From: Pullichristensenella sp002068815
Lineage (GTDB): Bacteria; Bacillota; Clostridia; Christensenellales; Aristaeellaceae
NCBI GenBank assembly: GCA_040772885.1
Contig: JAXGXF010000005.1
Location: 1-64,000 of the forward strand
Direction: 5' to 3'
Length of the DNA stretch: 64,000 nucleotides
Positions 16,626-24,208 of this stretch are shown here, in pieces. Every line of letters begins with the position of its first letter. Positions within the stretch are counted from its first letter, which is position 1. The position numbers were made by a program, and so were the translations under genes. Below the pieces are notes generated by a model. That model saw nothing but the letters and a program-made list of their open reading frames with translations, was not told the DNA's origin and searched no databases.

Positions 16626-17305
16626 TGCATTGCAGCCGCCGCGATCAGCGCGTTGACCTCCCTCCAGATGAGCTCGTGCCCCTTGCCGCTCGGGTGGATG
16701 CCGTCTACGCACAAAAGCGACTTGAAGTCCCTGGCCGCGAGGAACGCGTCGCGCAGGTTGATGACCGTGCAGTTGAGCCGACTCCCGATCTCCGCGACGG
16801 CGAGCGCGTATCTCTCCTGCCAGCGGTAGATGTGATGCACGTCGCCCAGGTATTTCAGGATCGCCTTCGGGTTTAAGTTCTTCGAAATCCACAAAAAGTA
16901 CTTCTCCGCGTCGATCGGCGGCGGCACGACCAGGACCGGCCGCATGTCGAACGCCTGCACGCGCTTCACCATGCTCGCGAGCGTGTCCTTGAACACGTTG
17001 AGCGGCGTGCGCGCCTCGTGGTAGACGTCCGGCGACTCGCTGACGGCCTTCCAGTCGAGGTCGCAGTCGTTGCCGCCGAACTCGATCGCGGCGACGCCGC
17101 CGGGCCGCATGTCCCTCTCGTCGAGCCTCTCGATCGCCTGGCAGACGGTGAAGCCCATCATCGAGTGGTTCTCGACGGGAAAGCCTATCTGCCTTAGCCG
17201 AAGCGCGTAGTTGTCGCGGCAGATCGCGTAGCGGGACCGCTCCTCGTCGTACACGATGCCCTTGCCGATGGAATCTCCCCAGATGCTCACGCTTTCAATG
17301 CGCAC
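16622..17305 (-). CDS. SGNH/GDSL-family hydrolase
   Basis: Lipase/esterase of the SGNH fold, 227 residues. Block I is WGDSIGKG with the nucleophile Ser, block III GGNDCD with the oxyanion Asn, and block V DGIHPSGKGH with the catalytic Asp and His. There is no signal peptide, so it acts in the cytoplasm; relatives deacylate lipids, thioesters or carbohydrates. GTG 17305 is chosen because GAGGTGAG lies just upstream; an ATG at 17350 would add 15 unlikely residues and has no ribosome site. Confidence 0.87.
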   Translation of the reverse strand: MRIESVSIWGDSIGKGIVYDEERSRYAICRDNYALRLRQIGFPVENHSMMGFTVCQAIERLDERDMRPGGVAAIEFGGNDCDLDWKAVSESPDVYHEARTPLNVFKDTLASMVKRVQAFDMRPVLVVPPPIDAEKYFLWISKNLNPKAILKYLGDVHHIYRWQERYALAVAEIGSRLNCTVINLRDAFLAARDFKSLLCVDGIHPSGKGHELIWREVNALIAAAAMQ

Positions 17306-17363
17306 GCTTCTCACCTCACAGTCATTGTTGACGGATGCTCCGCTCTCCATGCGGGGAAGGCGT

Positions 17364-18281
17364 CTACTGTATGGTGCTGATGTCGTAGGGCGTCGTCTGA
17401 TAGACGAAGTAGTTGAGCCAGTTCGAGTACAGCAGGTTCGCGTGGCTGCGCCAGGAGACGTTGGGCGGCTGCGTGTCGTCGTCGTTCGGGAAGTAGTTCT
17501 TCGGAATCTCGATCGGGAGTCCGGCGGACTTGTCGCGCAAATACTCGCGCTTGAGCGTCTCGCCGTCGTACTCCGGATGTCCCGTCACGAAGATCTGCCG
17601 GCCGCGGTTCGTCGAGACGGCGTAGACGCCGGCCTCCTCGGACGACGAGAGAATCTTCAGCGCCTCGACCTCCTCGACGTCCTCGCGCTTAATCGTCGTG
17701 TGGCGCGAGTGCGGCACCATGAACTCGTCGTCGAAGCCGCGCAGGAGGATCGAGGTCTTGCGCTCCGGCACGTGCCTGAACACGCCGAAAAGCTTTTTCT
17801 CGAGCGGGTATTTTCCGACGCCGTAGTGGTAGTAGAGCCCGGCCTGCGCGCCCCAGCAGACGTGGAACGTGCTCGTCACGTGGCTCTTCGACCACTCCAT
17901 GATCTGGCAGAGCTCGTCCCAGTACTCGACCTCCTCGAACGGCATGTTCTCGACCGGCGCGCCGGTGATGATCAGCCCGTCGAACCGCTCGTCCCTGATC
18001 TCCTCGAACGTCTTGTAAAACGACAGCAGGTGGTCGAAGCTCACGTTCTTCGCCTGGTGCGTCTTCGTGTGCAGAAGCGTGAGTTCCACCTGCAAGGGCG
18101 TGTTGCCGAGCAGCCTGGCGAACTGCGTCTCGGTGACGATCTTCGTCGGCATCAGGTTCAATATCGCGATCTCGAGCGGACGGATGTCCTGCGTCAGCGC
18201 GCGCGTCTCGGTGATGACGAATATGTTCTCGCTCAAAAGCGCCTCGGTCGCCGGGAGCTTGTTGGGGATCTTGATCGGCAT
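17364..18281 (-). CDS. metA: Homoserine O-acetyltransferase (MetA family)
   Basis: First committed step of methionine synthesis: activates homoserine by acylation. The 305-residue protein has the MetA landmarks ILNLMPTKI, TGAPVENMPFEEVEYW, catalytic Cys142 in FHVCWGAQAG and the late His in FVTGHPEYD. Residue 111 is Glu, which in studied MetA enzymes selects acetyl-CoA, while Gly selects succinyl-CoA, so acetylation is predicted despite the historical succinyltransferase name. It follows metY by 12 bases in the same operon, consistent with O-acetylhomoserine passing to MetY. Confidence 0.94.
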   Translation of the reverse strand: MPIKIPNKLPATEALLSENIFVITETRALTQDIRPLEIAILNLMPTKIVTETQFARLLGNTPLQVELTLLHTKTHQAKNVSFDHLLSFYKTFEEIRDERFDGLIITGAPVENMPFEEVEYWDELCQIMEWSKSHVTSTFHVCWGAQAGLYYHYGVGKYPLEKKLFGVFRHVPERKTSILLRGFDDEFMVPHSRHTTIKREDVEEVEALKILSSSEEAGVYAVSTNRGRQIFVTGHPEYDGETLKREYLRDKSAGLPIEIPKNYFPNDDDTQPPNVSWRSHANLLYSNWLNYFVYQTTPYDISTIQ

Positions 18282-18293
18282 ATAACCCCTCCT

Positions 18294-19562
18294 TTAGACG
18301 CGCTCGAGCGCCTGGTCGATGTCCTCCAGGATGTCCCGGACGTTTTCGATGCCGACCGACATGCGCACGAGGTCCGGGCCGATGCCGGCATTCAGAAGCT
18401 GCTCGTCGGTCAGCTGCCGGTGGGTCGTGCTCGCCGGGTGCAGTACGCAGGTGCGCGCGTCGGCGACGTGCACGACGATCTGCGCGAGCCGCAAGCTGTC
18501 CATGAACTTGACGGCCGCCTCGCGCCCGCCGCGGACGCCGAACGACACGACGCCGCAGGTCCCGTCCGGCAGGTATTTCTCCGCGAGCGCGCGCTGGCTC
18601 GAGGACTTTAGCCCCGGGTAGTTGACCCACGAGATCTTCGGGTGCTTTTCGAGGTGCTGCGCGACCGCGAGCGCGTTTTTGCAGTGCCTCTCCATCCGAA
18701 GCGCGAGCGTCTCGAGCCCGAGGTTTAAGATGAACGCCGCGAGCGGCTGCGGGGTCGAGCCGAAGTCGCGCATCAGTTGCGTGCGCGCCTTCGTGATGTA
18801 GGCGGCCTCCTCGAAGCTCTCTGTGTAGACGACGCCGTGGTAGCTCTCGTCCGGCTCGGTCAGTTCCGGGTACTTCTTCGCGGTGACCCAGTCGAATTTG
18901 CCGCTGTCGACGACGCAGCCGCCGACGACCGACGCGTGTCCGTCCATGTACTTCGTCGTCGAGTGCACGACGATGTCGCAGCCGAACTCGAACGGCCGGC
19001 AGAGCACCGGCGTCGGGAACGTGTTGTCGATGACGAGCGGCACGGCGTGCCTGTGCGCGAGGTTCGCGAGCCGTTCGATGTCGCAGACGATCAGCGCGGG
19101 GTTCGCGATGGTCTCGCCGAACACGAGCCGCGTGTTCCCGTCGAACAATTTGTCGATCTCCTCGTCCGGCATCTCCGCGGTGAAGAAGCGCGCCTCGATC
19201 CCCAGCCGCTTCAAGGTGAACGCGAACAGATTGATCGTGCCGCCGTAGATCGCCGACGCGCAGACGAAGTTCTGCCCGGCGGAGGTGATGTTCAGAATCG
19301 CCAGCAGGCTCGCCGCCTGCCCGGAGGACGTCAGCATCGCGCCGACGCCGCCCTCGAGCGCGGCGATCTTTTTCTCGACCATCTCGACGGTCGGGTTCGA
19401 GATGCGCGTGTACATGTGGCCCGGCGCCGTGAGGTCGAACAGCTTTCCCATGTGCTCGGCCGAGTCGTACTTGAACGTCGTGCTCTGGTAGATCGGCAAA
19501 ATCCTGGGCTGGCCGTTTTCGGGCTTATAGCCCTCCTGAATGCATTTGGTATCGATGCGCAT
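18294..19562 (-). CDS. metY: O-acetylhomoserine aminocarboxypropyltransferase (sulfhydrylase) MetY
   Basis: PLP enzyme that converts O-acetylhomoserine and sulfide to homocysteine. The 422-residue protein shows the Cys/Met metabolism fold with YTRISNPTVEMVEKKIAALEGG, YGGT of the active site, VIDNTFPTP, the PLP lysine in VVHSTTKYMDGHASVVGG, and the C-terminal LRLAQIVVHVADARTCVLHPASTTHRQL region, split here as one block. It is the first gene after a recognisable promoter and leader. With MetA it forms a direct-sulfhydrylation route, by-passing cystathionine. Confidence 0.94.
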   Translation of the reverse strand: MRIDTKCIQEGYKPENGQPRILPIYQSTTFKYDSAEHMGKLFDLTAPGHMYTRISNPTVEMVEKKIAALEGGVGAMLTSSGQAASLLAILNITSAGQNFVCASAIYGGTINLFAFTLKRLGIEARFFTAEMPDEEIDKLFDGNTRLVFGETIANPALIVCDIERLANLAHRHAVPLVIDNTFPTPVLCRPFEFGCDIVVHSTTKYMDGHASVVGGCVVDSGKFDWVTAKKYPELTEPDESYHGVVYTESFEEAAYITKARTQLMRDFGSTPQPLAAFILNLGLETLALRMERHCKNALAVAQHLEKHPKISWVNYPGLKSSSQRALAEKYLPDGTCGVVSFGVRGGREAAVKFMDSLRLAQIVVHVADARTCVLHPASTTHRQLTDEQLLNAGIGPDLVRMSVGIENVRDILEDIDQALERV

Positions 19563-19581
19563 GGCCTTTCTCCTTCAATAT

Positions 19582-19613
19582 AAAAAATGCGACGCCCGCT
19601 TTGAAGGGTCACA
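19582..19613 (-). terminator. Terminator-like hairpin inside the metY leader (possible attenuator)
   Basis: On the minus strand TGTGACCC pairs with GGGCGTCGCA (one G-T pair, one bulge) and is followed directly by six T residues, then the metY ribosome site GAAGGAG. A terminator this close to the start codon suggests the roughly 118-base leader controls metY by termination. I could not match the leader to SAM-I or T-box consensus. Confidence 0.55.
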
Positions 19614-19686
19614 TTCGCCAATGCGCGAAAAGGGGGAACTTGAACATCGCGCCCCGCCTCCGGCCGTCAAAATCCCTGCGATACAT

Positions 19687-19715
19687 ATTCTACCCGAATC
19701 GCCGACGGAAGTCAA
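19687..19715 (-). promoter_or_regulatory. Sigma-A promoter of metY-metA
   Basis: Minus strand: TTGACT (19710-19715), 17-base spacer, TAGAAT (19687-19692). It predicts a leader of about 118 bases before metY. Confidence 0.75.
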
Positions 19716-19775
19716 CTCGGCGCCGTGGCCGGACGGTGAAGGTTTTGCAAGGATTCGGTGGCAAATCGGCGGGCA

Positions 19776-19806
19776 TGGCAAGAATCGCGGCCGCCGGACA
19801 TATAAT
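19776..19806 (+). promoter_or_regulatory. Possible promoter of the D,D-carboxypeptidase gene
   Basis: A perfect TATAAT at 19801-19806 lies 30 bases before the start codon. The best -35 is TGGCAA (19776-19781) at a long 19-base spacing, so the element is weak or activator dependent. Confidence 0.4.
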
Positions 19807-19835
19807 ATTCGTATCATTTACAGGGAGGACATGCG

Positions 19836-20957
19836 ATGAAAAAGCTCGTCTGCCTGTTCGTTCTGGTCGTGGCGCTGTTTCTGCCGCTGTTGACCTGCGC
19901 CTCGGAGGAGATTTCCGTCAGCGCGAAGGGCGCCGCGCTGATCGACGGCGCGAGCGGGCGGGTGCTGTTTTCCAACAACGCGGACCAGATGCTGCCGATG
20001 GCCTCGACGACGAAGATCATGACGGCGCTGTTGGCGCTCGAAAACGCGAAGCTGACCGACCGCGTGACGGCCTCGGCGAACGCGAGCGGCGTGCCGGGGA
20101 CGTCGATCTACCTGTCGGTCGGCGAGACCTTGACGATGGAGCAGATGCTCTACGGGCTGCTGCTTCGAAGCGGCAACGACGCCGCGGTCGCGATCGCCGA
20201 GCACGTCGCCGGGGACGTGCCGACCTTCGTGGAGATGATGAACGCGCGCGCGGCCGAGATGGGCGTCGACGCGCACTTCGAGAACCCGCACGGGCTCGAC
20301 GAGGCCGGGCACTCCGCCTCCGCGCTCGCGATGGCGCAGATGCTGCGCGAGGCGATGCGAAACCCGGACTTCCGCGAGATCACCGGCACGCAGAAGAAGG
20401 TGATCCCGTGGGTCGAGAGCGAGTTCAGCCGCGTGCTGTCGAACAAGAACCGGCTGCTTCGAACCTGCGAGGGCGCGACCGGCGGCAAGACCGGGTTCAC
20501 CGACCGCGCCGGCCGCTGCCTCGTGTTCTCGGCGGAGCGGGAGGGGATGGAGCTCTTCGGCGCGGTGCTCAACTGCCCCGCGTGGTTTGACGAGGCCGAG
20601 GAGATGCTGAACTACGGCTTCGAGCACTACCACCTCGAGACGGCGCTCGTCGCCGGGGCCGTCGCCTGCGAGACCGGCGTCTCGGGCGGCATGGCGGACA
20701 AGGTCGAGGCCGTCGCGGACCGGACGCTCGCGGCCGCCGTCGGCGAGGACGAGCGATGGTCGGTGCGCTACGACTTCGGCGACGGCGTCCGCGCGCCGGT
20801 CGCGCGCGGCGAAGCGATCGGCACCGCGACGCTCTCGATTGACGGCCAACCGGTCGCGTCCTGCAAGCTGCTCGCGAAGCAGTCCGTCGAGGACCGGTCG
20901 ATGATGAAGGCGCTCAAGAGGATATTGATGCAGTGGCTGCTGAATTTCAGGAGTTGA
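19836..20957 (+). CDS. D-alanyl-D-alanine carboxypeptidase (S11 family, DacF/PBP5-like)
   Basis: Low-molecular-weight penicillin-binding protein that trims the terminal D-Ala of peptidoglycan stem peptides. The 373-residue protein has a signal peptide (1-22), the SxxK motif STTK at about 57, SGN in LLLRSGNDAAVA, and KTG in GGKTGFTDRAGRC, followed by a C-terminal PBP5-like domain and an amphipathic end with LKRILMQWLLNF that would anchor it to the membrane. GGGAGG precedes ATG 19836. Given the sporulation genes elsewhere a DacF or DacB role is possible but not provable. Confidence 0.92.
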   Translation: MKKLVCLFVLVVALFLPLLTCASEEISVSAKGAALIDGASGRVLFSNNADQMLPMASTTKIMTALLALENAKLTDRVTASANASGVPGTSIYLSVGETLTMEQMLYGLLLRSGNDAAVAIAEHVAGDVPTFVEMMNARAAEMGVDAHFENPHGLDEAGHSASALAMAQMLREAMRNPDFREITGTQKKVIPWVESEFSRVLSNKNRLLRTCEGATGGKTGFTDRAGRCLVFSAEREGMELFGAVLNCPAWFDEAEEMLNYGFEHYHLETALVAGAVACETGVSGGMADKVEAVADRTLAAAVGEDERWSVRYDFGDGVRAPVARGEAIGTATLSIDGQPVASCKLLAKQSVEDRSMMKALKRILMQWLLNFRS

Positions 20958-20962
20958 TATTT

Positions 20963-20990
20963 AAAGGGCCTGCCCGCCGGCAGGCCCTTT
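20963..20990. terminator. Bidirectional terminator between convergent genes
   Basis: Twelve-base-pair perfect stem AAAGGGCCTGCC/GGCAGGCCCTTT with a CGCC loop. The stem ends in A/T pairs, so it can serve the carboxypeptidase gene on the plus strand and the WG-repeat gene on the minus strand. Confidence 0.8.
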
Positions 20991-21004
20991 ATTTCGGAGG
21001 GTTG

Positions 21005-22336
21005 TCATTCCGGCGCCGCGCTGAACTTGTATATCCACTCCCCGGCCAGGTCGATGACGCCGTCCACGCCGTCCAGCCTCGCGAACAGCCGGTTTTCGCC
21101 GATGCGGTACAATTCCTCGTACTGGGCGGGAAGCACCTCTTTGCCGGAATCGTCGATGACGCCGTAGCGCAGCGTCGACGGGTCCCAGTTGTAGACGTCC
21201 TGCTCGAGCGCGTCGCTGTAGGCCGTCTCCGCGGCGAACTCGATGAAGCCGTAGTAGCCGCGCCCGTCGGCCGTCCCGAGCGGGAACAGCGCCTTGTAGG
21301 GCCCGGCGACGGCGCTTCCGTCGGAATTCAGCAGATACGAGCCGTCCGCGCCCCAGTCGCCGTCCGTCAGCACGATCTGCCCGTTCTCGCCGGACGAGTA
21401 GCCGGCCAGAGGCGAACCCTCGTGGATCAGCGCGCCGGTGGAATCGTAGAGCCGCGCGGAATCCTCGCCGTACACCTGCACGAGGTCTCCGACGGCCATC
21501 GCGTACAGGTTTTCGCCCTCGACGCGGAACAGCTCCCGGCAGGAGATCGGGTCAAACGCGACGACGGTGTCCGCGTCCGGGGACGCGAGCGCGATGCGCC
21601 CGCCCTCGTAGCCCAGCGTCTCGTACTTGGGCGTCAGCACCCAGTTGCCGGTCTGGTCGATCAGGCCGAAGCCGGAGGACAGCGACGCGACCGCGCGGCC
21701 GCGGTAGAACGGCCCGGCGTACGCAAACTGCGGCCGGACGACCCACTGGCCGGACGCGTCGACATATCCGAACAGGCTGTTTTCCGCCGAGATCAGCGGC
21801 AGAAGCCCCTCGGAAAACCCGGCGAGCGCGCCGAGCGTCTTGACGCCGGTCGCCGTCACGTTGAGGGAGGCGTCGATCTCGTAGAGGCCGTCCGGCTCCT
21901 CGTCGTAGCAATCGGTCGTCAGCGCCAGAAAGCCCCCGTCGCTCGCGACGAGCTGCGTGTACTTAGGCTCGACGAGCACCTCCCCCGCGGGGCTCATGAC
22001 GCCGTACAGCCCGTCCTGCATGAACAGCACCCGGCCTCCCTCGAGCGTGAACATCTCGTAGGCCTGCTCGGTGAGCTTCGCGCCGCTTTCGTCCAGCAGC
22101 GCGTAGAGGAACTCGTCGCCCACGTAGCCGCCCGCGCAGTAGAGCTCCGCGCGCTCGCTGTTCTCGGGCAGCGCGAAGATGAACTCATAGGAGCCGGGGG
22201 CGATCTTCTCCGCCCCGTCCGCTCCGATCAGCGCGGCCGTGTCCCGCGCGTTGACCGCGATGGACGAAGCCCCCGCCGACGACGCGAAGAGGAGCGCCGC
22301 GAGCGCAAGGAGAACGGTCTTTTTAAACATTGCCAT
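21005..22336 (-). CDS. Secreted WG-repeat protein
   Basis: A 443-residue exported protein with a signal peptide (residues 3-23) and several WG (KWG) repeats, each of about 35 residues with a (L/F/Y)G(V/L/Y)(I/M/V)(D/S) strand: LYGVMSPAGEVLVEPKYTQL, LFGYVDASGQWVVRPQF, GFGLIDQTGNWVLTPKYETL, RYGVIDDSGKEVLPAQYEEL. Such repeats form beta-propeller-like or solenoid structures of unknown role, often on cell surfaces. Start ATG 22336 follows AAAGGA. It has its own promoter, facing away from the tRNA promoter. Confidence 0.85.
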   Translation of the reverse strand: MAMFKKTVLLALAALLFASSAGASSIAVNARDTAALIGADGAEKIAPGSYEFIFALPENSERAELYCAGGYVGDEFLYALLDESGAKLTEQAYEMFTLEGGRVLFMQDGLYGVMSPAGEVLVEPKYTQLVASDGGFLALTTDCYDEEPDGLYEIDASLNVTATGVKTLGALAGFSEGLLPLISAENSLFGYVDASGQWVVRPQFAYAGPFYRGRAVASLSSGFGLIDQTGNWVLTPKYETLGYEGGRIALASPDADTVVAFDPISCRELFRVEGENLYAMAVGDLVQVYGEDSARLYDSTGALIHEGSPLAGYSSGENGQIVLTDGDWGADGSYLLNSDGSAVAGPYKALFPLGTADGRGYYGFIEFAAETAYSDALEQDVYNWDPSTLRYGVIDDSGKEVLPAQYEELYRIGENRLFARLDGVDGVIDLAGEWIYKFSAAPE

Positions 22337-22404
22337 CGCCGATCCTTTCCGAGTTTTCCACCCATTGGACGCTTCCGGGCACGCGCCGGTTCATACTTAC
22401 TTAT

Positions 22405-22433
22405 ATTATAGGGTTCGGCGCGCGTTTTGTCCA
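22405..22433 (-). promoter_or_regulatory. Promoter of the WG-repeat gene
   Basis: Minus strand: TGGACA (22428-22433), 17-base spacer, TATAAT (22405-22410). Confidence 0.75.
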
Positions 22434-22480
22434 TACGCCCGGGGAACTAGGTAAAAAATAGTTTTTCCCGAGCTTTGGTA

Positions 22481-22509
22481 TGGACAAAGCGCGCCCGACG
22501 TGCTATAAT
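22481..22509 (+). promoter_or_regulatory. Promoter of the tRNA cluster
   Basis: TGGACA (22481-22486), 17-base spacer, TATAAT (22504-22509), 44 bases before the first tRNA. The -35 and spacer start closely match the divergent promoter 50 bases away. Confidence 0.78.
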
Positions 22510-22553
22510 AATTTTCTGTCGGCGGGATAATTTCTCCTGCTTGCGCGATGGAT

Positions 22554-22630
<77 letters not shown>

Positions 22631-22634
22631 GCAT

Positions 22635-22711
22635 GGTGGGTGTAGTTCAGTGGTTAGAGCGCCAGGTTGTGGCCCTGGAGATCGTGGGTTCAAGTCCCAT
22701 CACCCACCCCA
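22635..22711 (+). tRNA. tRNA-His (GTG)
   Basis: Acceptor stem GTGGGTG/CACCCAC with the extra G at position -1 opposite C73, the identity mark of tRNA-His. Anticodon loop TTGTGGC gives GTG. CCA encoded. Confidence 0.95.
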
Positions 22712-22743
22712 CTTTCCCGATTGCTGTCAGCTGCGGCGGATGT

Positions 22744-22818
22744 TGGGGCGTGGCCAAGCGGTAAGGCACGAGACTTTGACTCTCGCATTCGCAGGTTCGA
22801 TCCCTGCCGCCCCAGCCA
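22744..22818 (+). tRNA. tRNA-Gln (TTG)
   Basis: Acceptor stem TGGGGCG/CGCCCCA, anticodon arm CGAGA-CTTTGAC-TCTCG with anticodon TTG (reads CAA), CCA encoded. Confidence 0.95.
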
Positions 22819-22824
22819 GAGCAG

Positions 22825-22900
22825 GACCCATTAGCTCAGTTGGCAGAGCACCTGACTTTTAATCAGGGTGTCCGGAGTTCGAGTCTCCGATGGGTCACCA
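22825..22900 (+). tRNA. tRNA-Lys (TTT)
   Basis: Acceptor stem GACCCAT/ATGGGTC, anticodon arm CCTGA-CTTTTAA-TCAGG with anticodon TTT, CCA encoded. Confidence 0.95.
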
Positions 22901-22923
22901 GGTTGGCTCCGTCGGCGCGACGT

Positions 22924-23007
22924 GCGGGCGTGGCGGAATGGCAGACGCGCCAGATTTAGGATCTGGTGCCCCAAGGCGTATGAGTTCGAGTCTCTTCGCC
23001 CGCACCA
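22924..23007 (+). tRNA. tRNA-Leu (TAG)
   Basis: Acceptor stem GCGGGCG/CGCCCGC, anticodon arm CCAGA-TTTAGGA-TCTGG with anticodon TAG, and a long variable arm (TGCCCCAAGGCGTA) as expected for a class II tRNA. CCA encoded. Confidence 0.95.
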
Positions 23008-23040
23008 GGCCGCTTTCCCGGACGAGCCACCGGTTCTCCT

Positions 23041-23116
23041 GCGGTAGTAGCTCAGTTGGTAGAGCGCCACCTTGCCAAGGTGGAGGTCGCGAGTCCGAGT
23101 CTCGTCTACCGCTCCA
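23041..23116 (+). tRNA. tRNA-Gly (GCC), first copy
   Basis: Acceptor stem GCGGTAG/CTACCGC, anticodon arm CCACC-TTGCCAA-GGTGG with anticodon GCC, CCA encoded. It differs from the copy at 23207 by one base in the D-loop (TTGG against CTGG). Confidence 0.95.
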
Positions 23117-23125
23117 CGGCCACCT

Positions 23126-23199
23126 GCGGGTGTAACTCAATGGCAGAGTTCCAGCCTTCCAAGCTGGTTACGTGGGTTCGATTCCCATCACCCGCTCCA
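23126..23199 (+). tRNA. tRNA-Gly (TCC)
   Basis: Acceptor stem GCGGGTG/CACCCGC, anticodon arm CCAGC-CTTCCAA-GCTGG with anticodon TCC, CCA encoded. It lies between the two tRNA-Gly(GCC) copies. Confidence 0.95.
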
Positions 23200-23206
23200 A
23201 CCCTTC

Positions 23207-23282
23207 GCGGTAGTAGCTCAGCTGGTAGAGCGCCACCTTGCCAAGGTGGAGGTCGCGAGTCCGAGTCTCGTCTACCGCTCCA
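23207..23282 (+). tRNA. tRNA-Gly (GCC), second copy
   Basis: Near-identical to the tRNA at 23041, with anticodon GCC and an encoded CCA. A local duplication with one D-loop change. Confidence 0.95.
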
Positions 23283-23283
23283 T

Positions 23284-23359
23284 GCACCCTTAGCTCAGTT
23301 GGTAGAGCACCTGACTCTTAATCAGGGTGTCCAGGGTTCGAGCCCCTGAGGGTGTACCA
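23284..23359 (+). tRNA. tRNA-Lys (CTT)
   Basis: Acceptor stem GCACCCT/AGGGTGT (G1-U72 wobble), anticodon arm CCTGA-CTCTTAA-TCAGG with anticodon CTT, CCA encoded. Last gene of the cluster; its anticodon arm outside the loop equals that of tRNA-Lys(TTT). Confidence 0.93.
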
Positions 23360-23385
23360 CCATCGAACGTCAAGTTTGATGCAAG

Positions 23386-23414
23386 ACAGTCATCATGAAA
23401 ATGGTGGCTGTTTT
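23386..23414 (+). terminator. Terminator of the tRNA operon
   Basis: Eleven-base-pair stem ACAGTCATCAT/ATGGTGGCTGT (two G-T pairs) with a GAAA loop, followed by TTTTGTC. Starts 27 bases after the last tRNA. Confidence 0.82.
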
Positions 23415-23590
23415 GTCATACACACCAGGCGGGAGTTTTCGGGGCATGGGGCGAAGAGTATATGCCGTGGGCCGACATAGCCGCGGCTGTCATCCGAAGG
23501 ACGGACGCCGCGTTTCTCTCTCCCGACAGCCGCGGGGGGCCGGGAAAGCGCGGGCGGCCAATTCTGAGAGGAATCGGAGGCGCAATCGAG

Positions 23591-24136
23591 ATGCTGCATG
23601 AGCAATTGAAGAGGATCGTGGAGGAGGGTTCCCTGGCAAGCCTGTATTCGGATTCCGACGATACGGAGAAGTTCTCTGTCGGCCGCATAAAGAGCATATC
23701 CGATCGCTATGTCCTGATCGAGAGCTTTGACGAGGCGGGAAAATACGACGGATATGCGCTCAAGCAGGCCGACGATATTTTCCTGTTGGAGAAGGATACG
23801 AGATATTTGAAGAAGATTCGGTGTTTGATGGGCGGAGAGTCCCGCCCCGCCTTCCCCGAGGAGGGCGCGGATGGGCTGCATTCGTCGCTGTTGGGATTTG
23901 CCCGGGATAACAATCTGGTGGTGAGCGTTCAGATGATGAAGAGCGGGGTCGTGGACGCCTGCGGATTCGTGCGGGGCATCGAAGAGGATTGTGTGGAGAT
24001 GGAGCTTGTCAATGCGTATGGCGAAAGCGACGGCCGCAGCTATTTTTCTCCGGACTGCATTTCGCAGGCGGTCTGCGATGGGACGGACGAACAGATCATC
24101 AAAACGCTTTACGGGAAACATGGGAACGGCCGATGA
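23591..24136 (+). CDS. Hypothetical protein, two related beta-rich halves
   Basis: I do not recognise a family. The 181-residue product is acidic, has no signal peptide or membrane segment, and is predicted cytoplasmic. It opens with a helix MLHEQLKRIVEEGSLASLY, then two beta-rich parts: one around VGRIKSISDRYVLIESFDEAG and one around VDACGFVRGIEEDCVEMELV, which share the pattern G-x2-(I/K)-x2-(I/E)-(S/E)-x-(R/D)-x-V and may be a duplicated small-barrel domain. GGAGG at 23576-23580 supports ATG 23591; the frame is open further upstream without a ribosome site. Its base composition is lower in GC at the third position than most neighbours. Confidence 0.7.
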   Translation: MLHEQLKRIVEEGSLASLYSDSDDTEKFSVGRIKSISDRYVLIESFDEAGKYDGYALKQADDIFLLEKDTRYLKKIRCLMGGESRPAFPEEGADGLHSSLLGFARDNNLVVSVQMMKSGVVDACGFVRGIEEDCVEMELVNAYGESDGRSYFSPDCISQAVCDGTDEQIIKTLYGKHGNGR

Positions 24137-24148
24137 CGGCGCAGGATT

Positions 24149-24181
24149 GCGGCCTTCGTGGGAGCGAAGGCCGCTTTGTCT
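24149..24181 (+). terminator. Terminator after the hypothetical gene
   Basis: Ten-base-pair stem GCGGCCTTCG/CGAAGGCCGC (24149-24158, 24165-24174) followed by TTTGTCTT. Confidence 0.75.
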
Positions 24182-24208
24182 TGACCTGCGCGCGGGGCGG
24201 AAGGCCCG

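Noticed and set aside
19563..19690. SAM-I riboswitch before metY
   Set aside because: The conserved SAM-I core sequences are not seen; only a terminator-like hairpin is supported.
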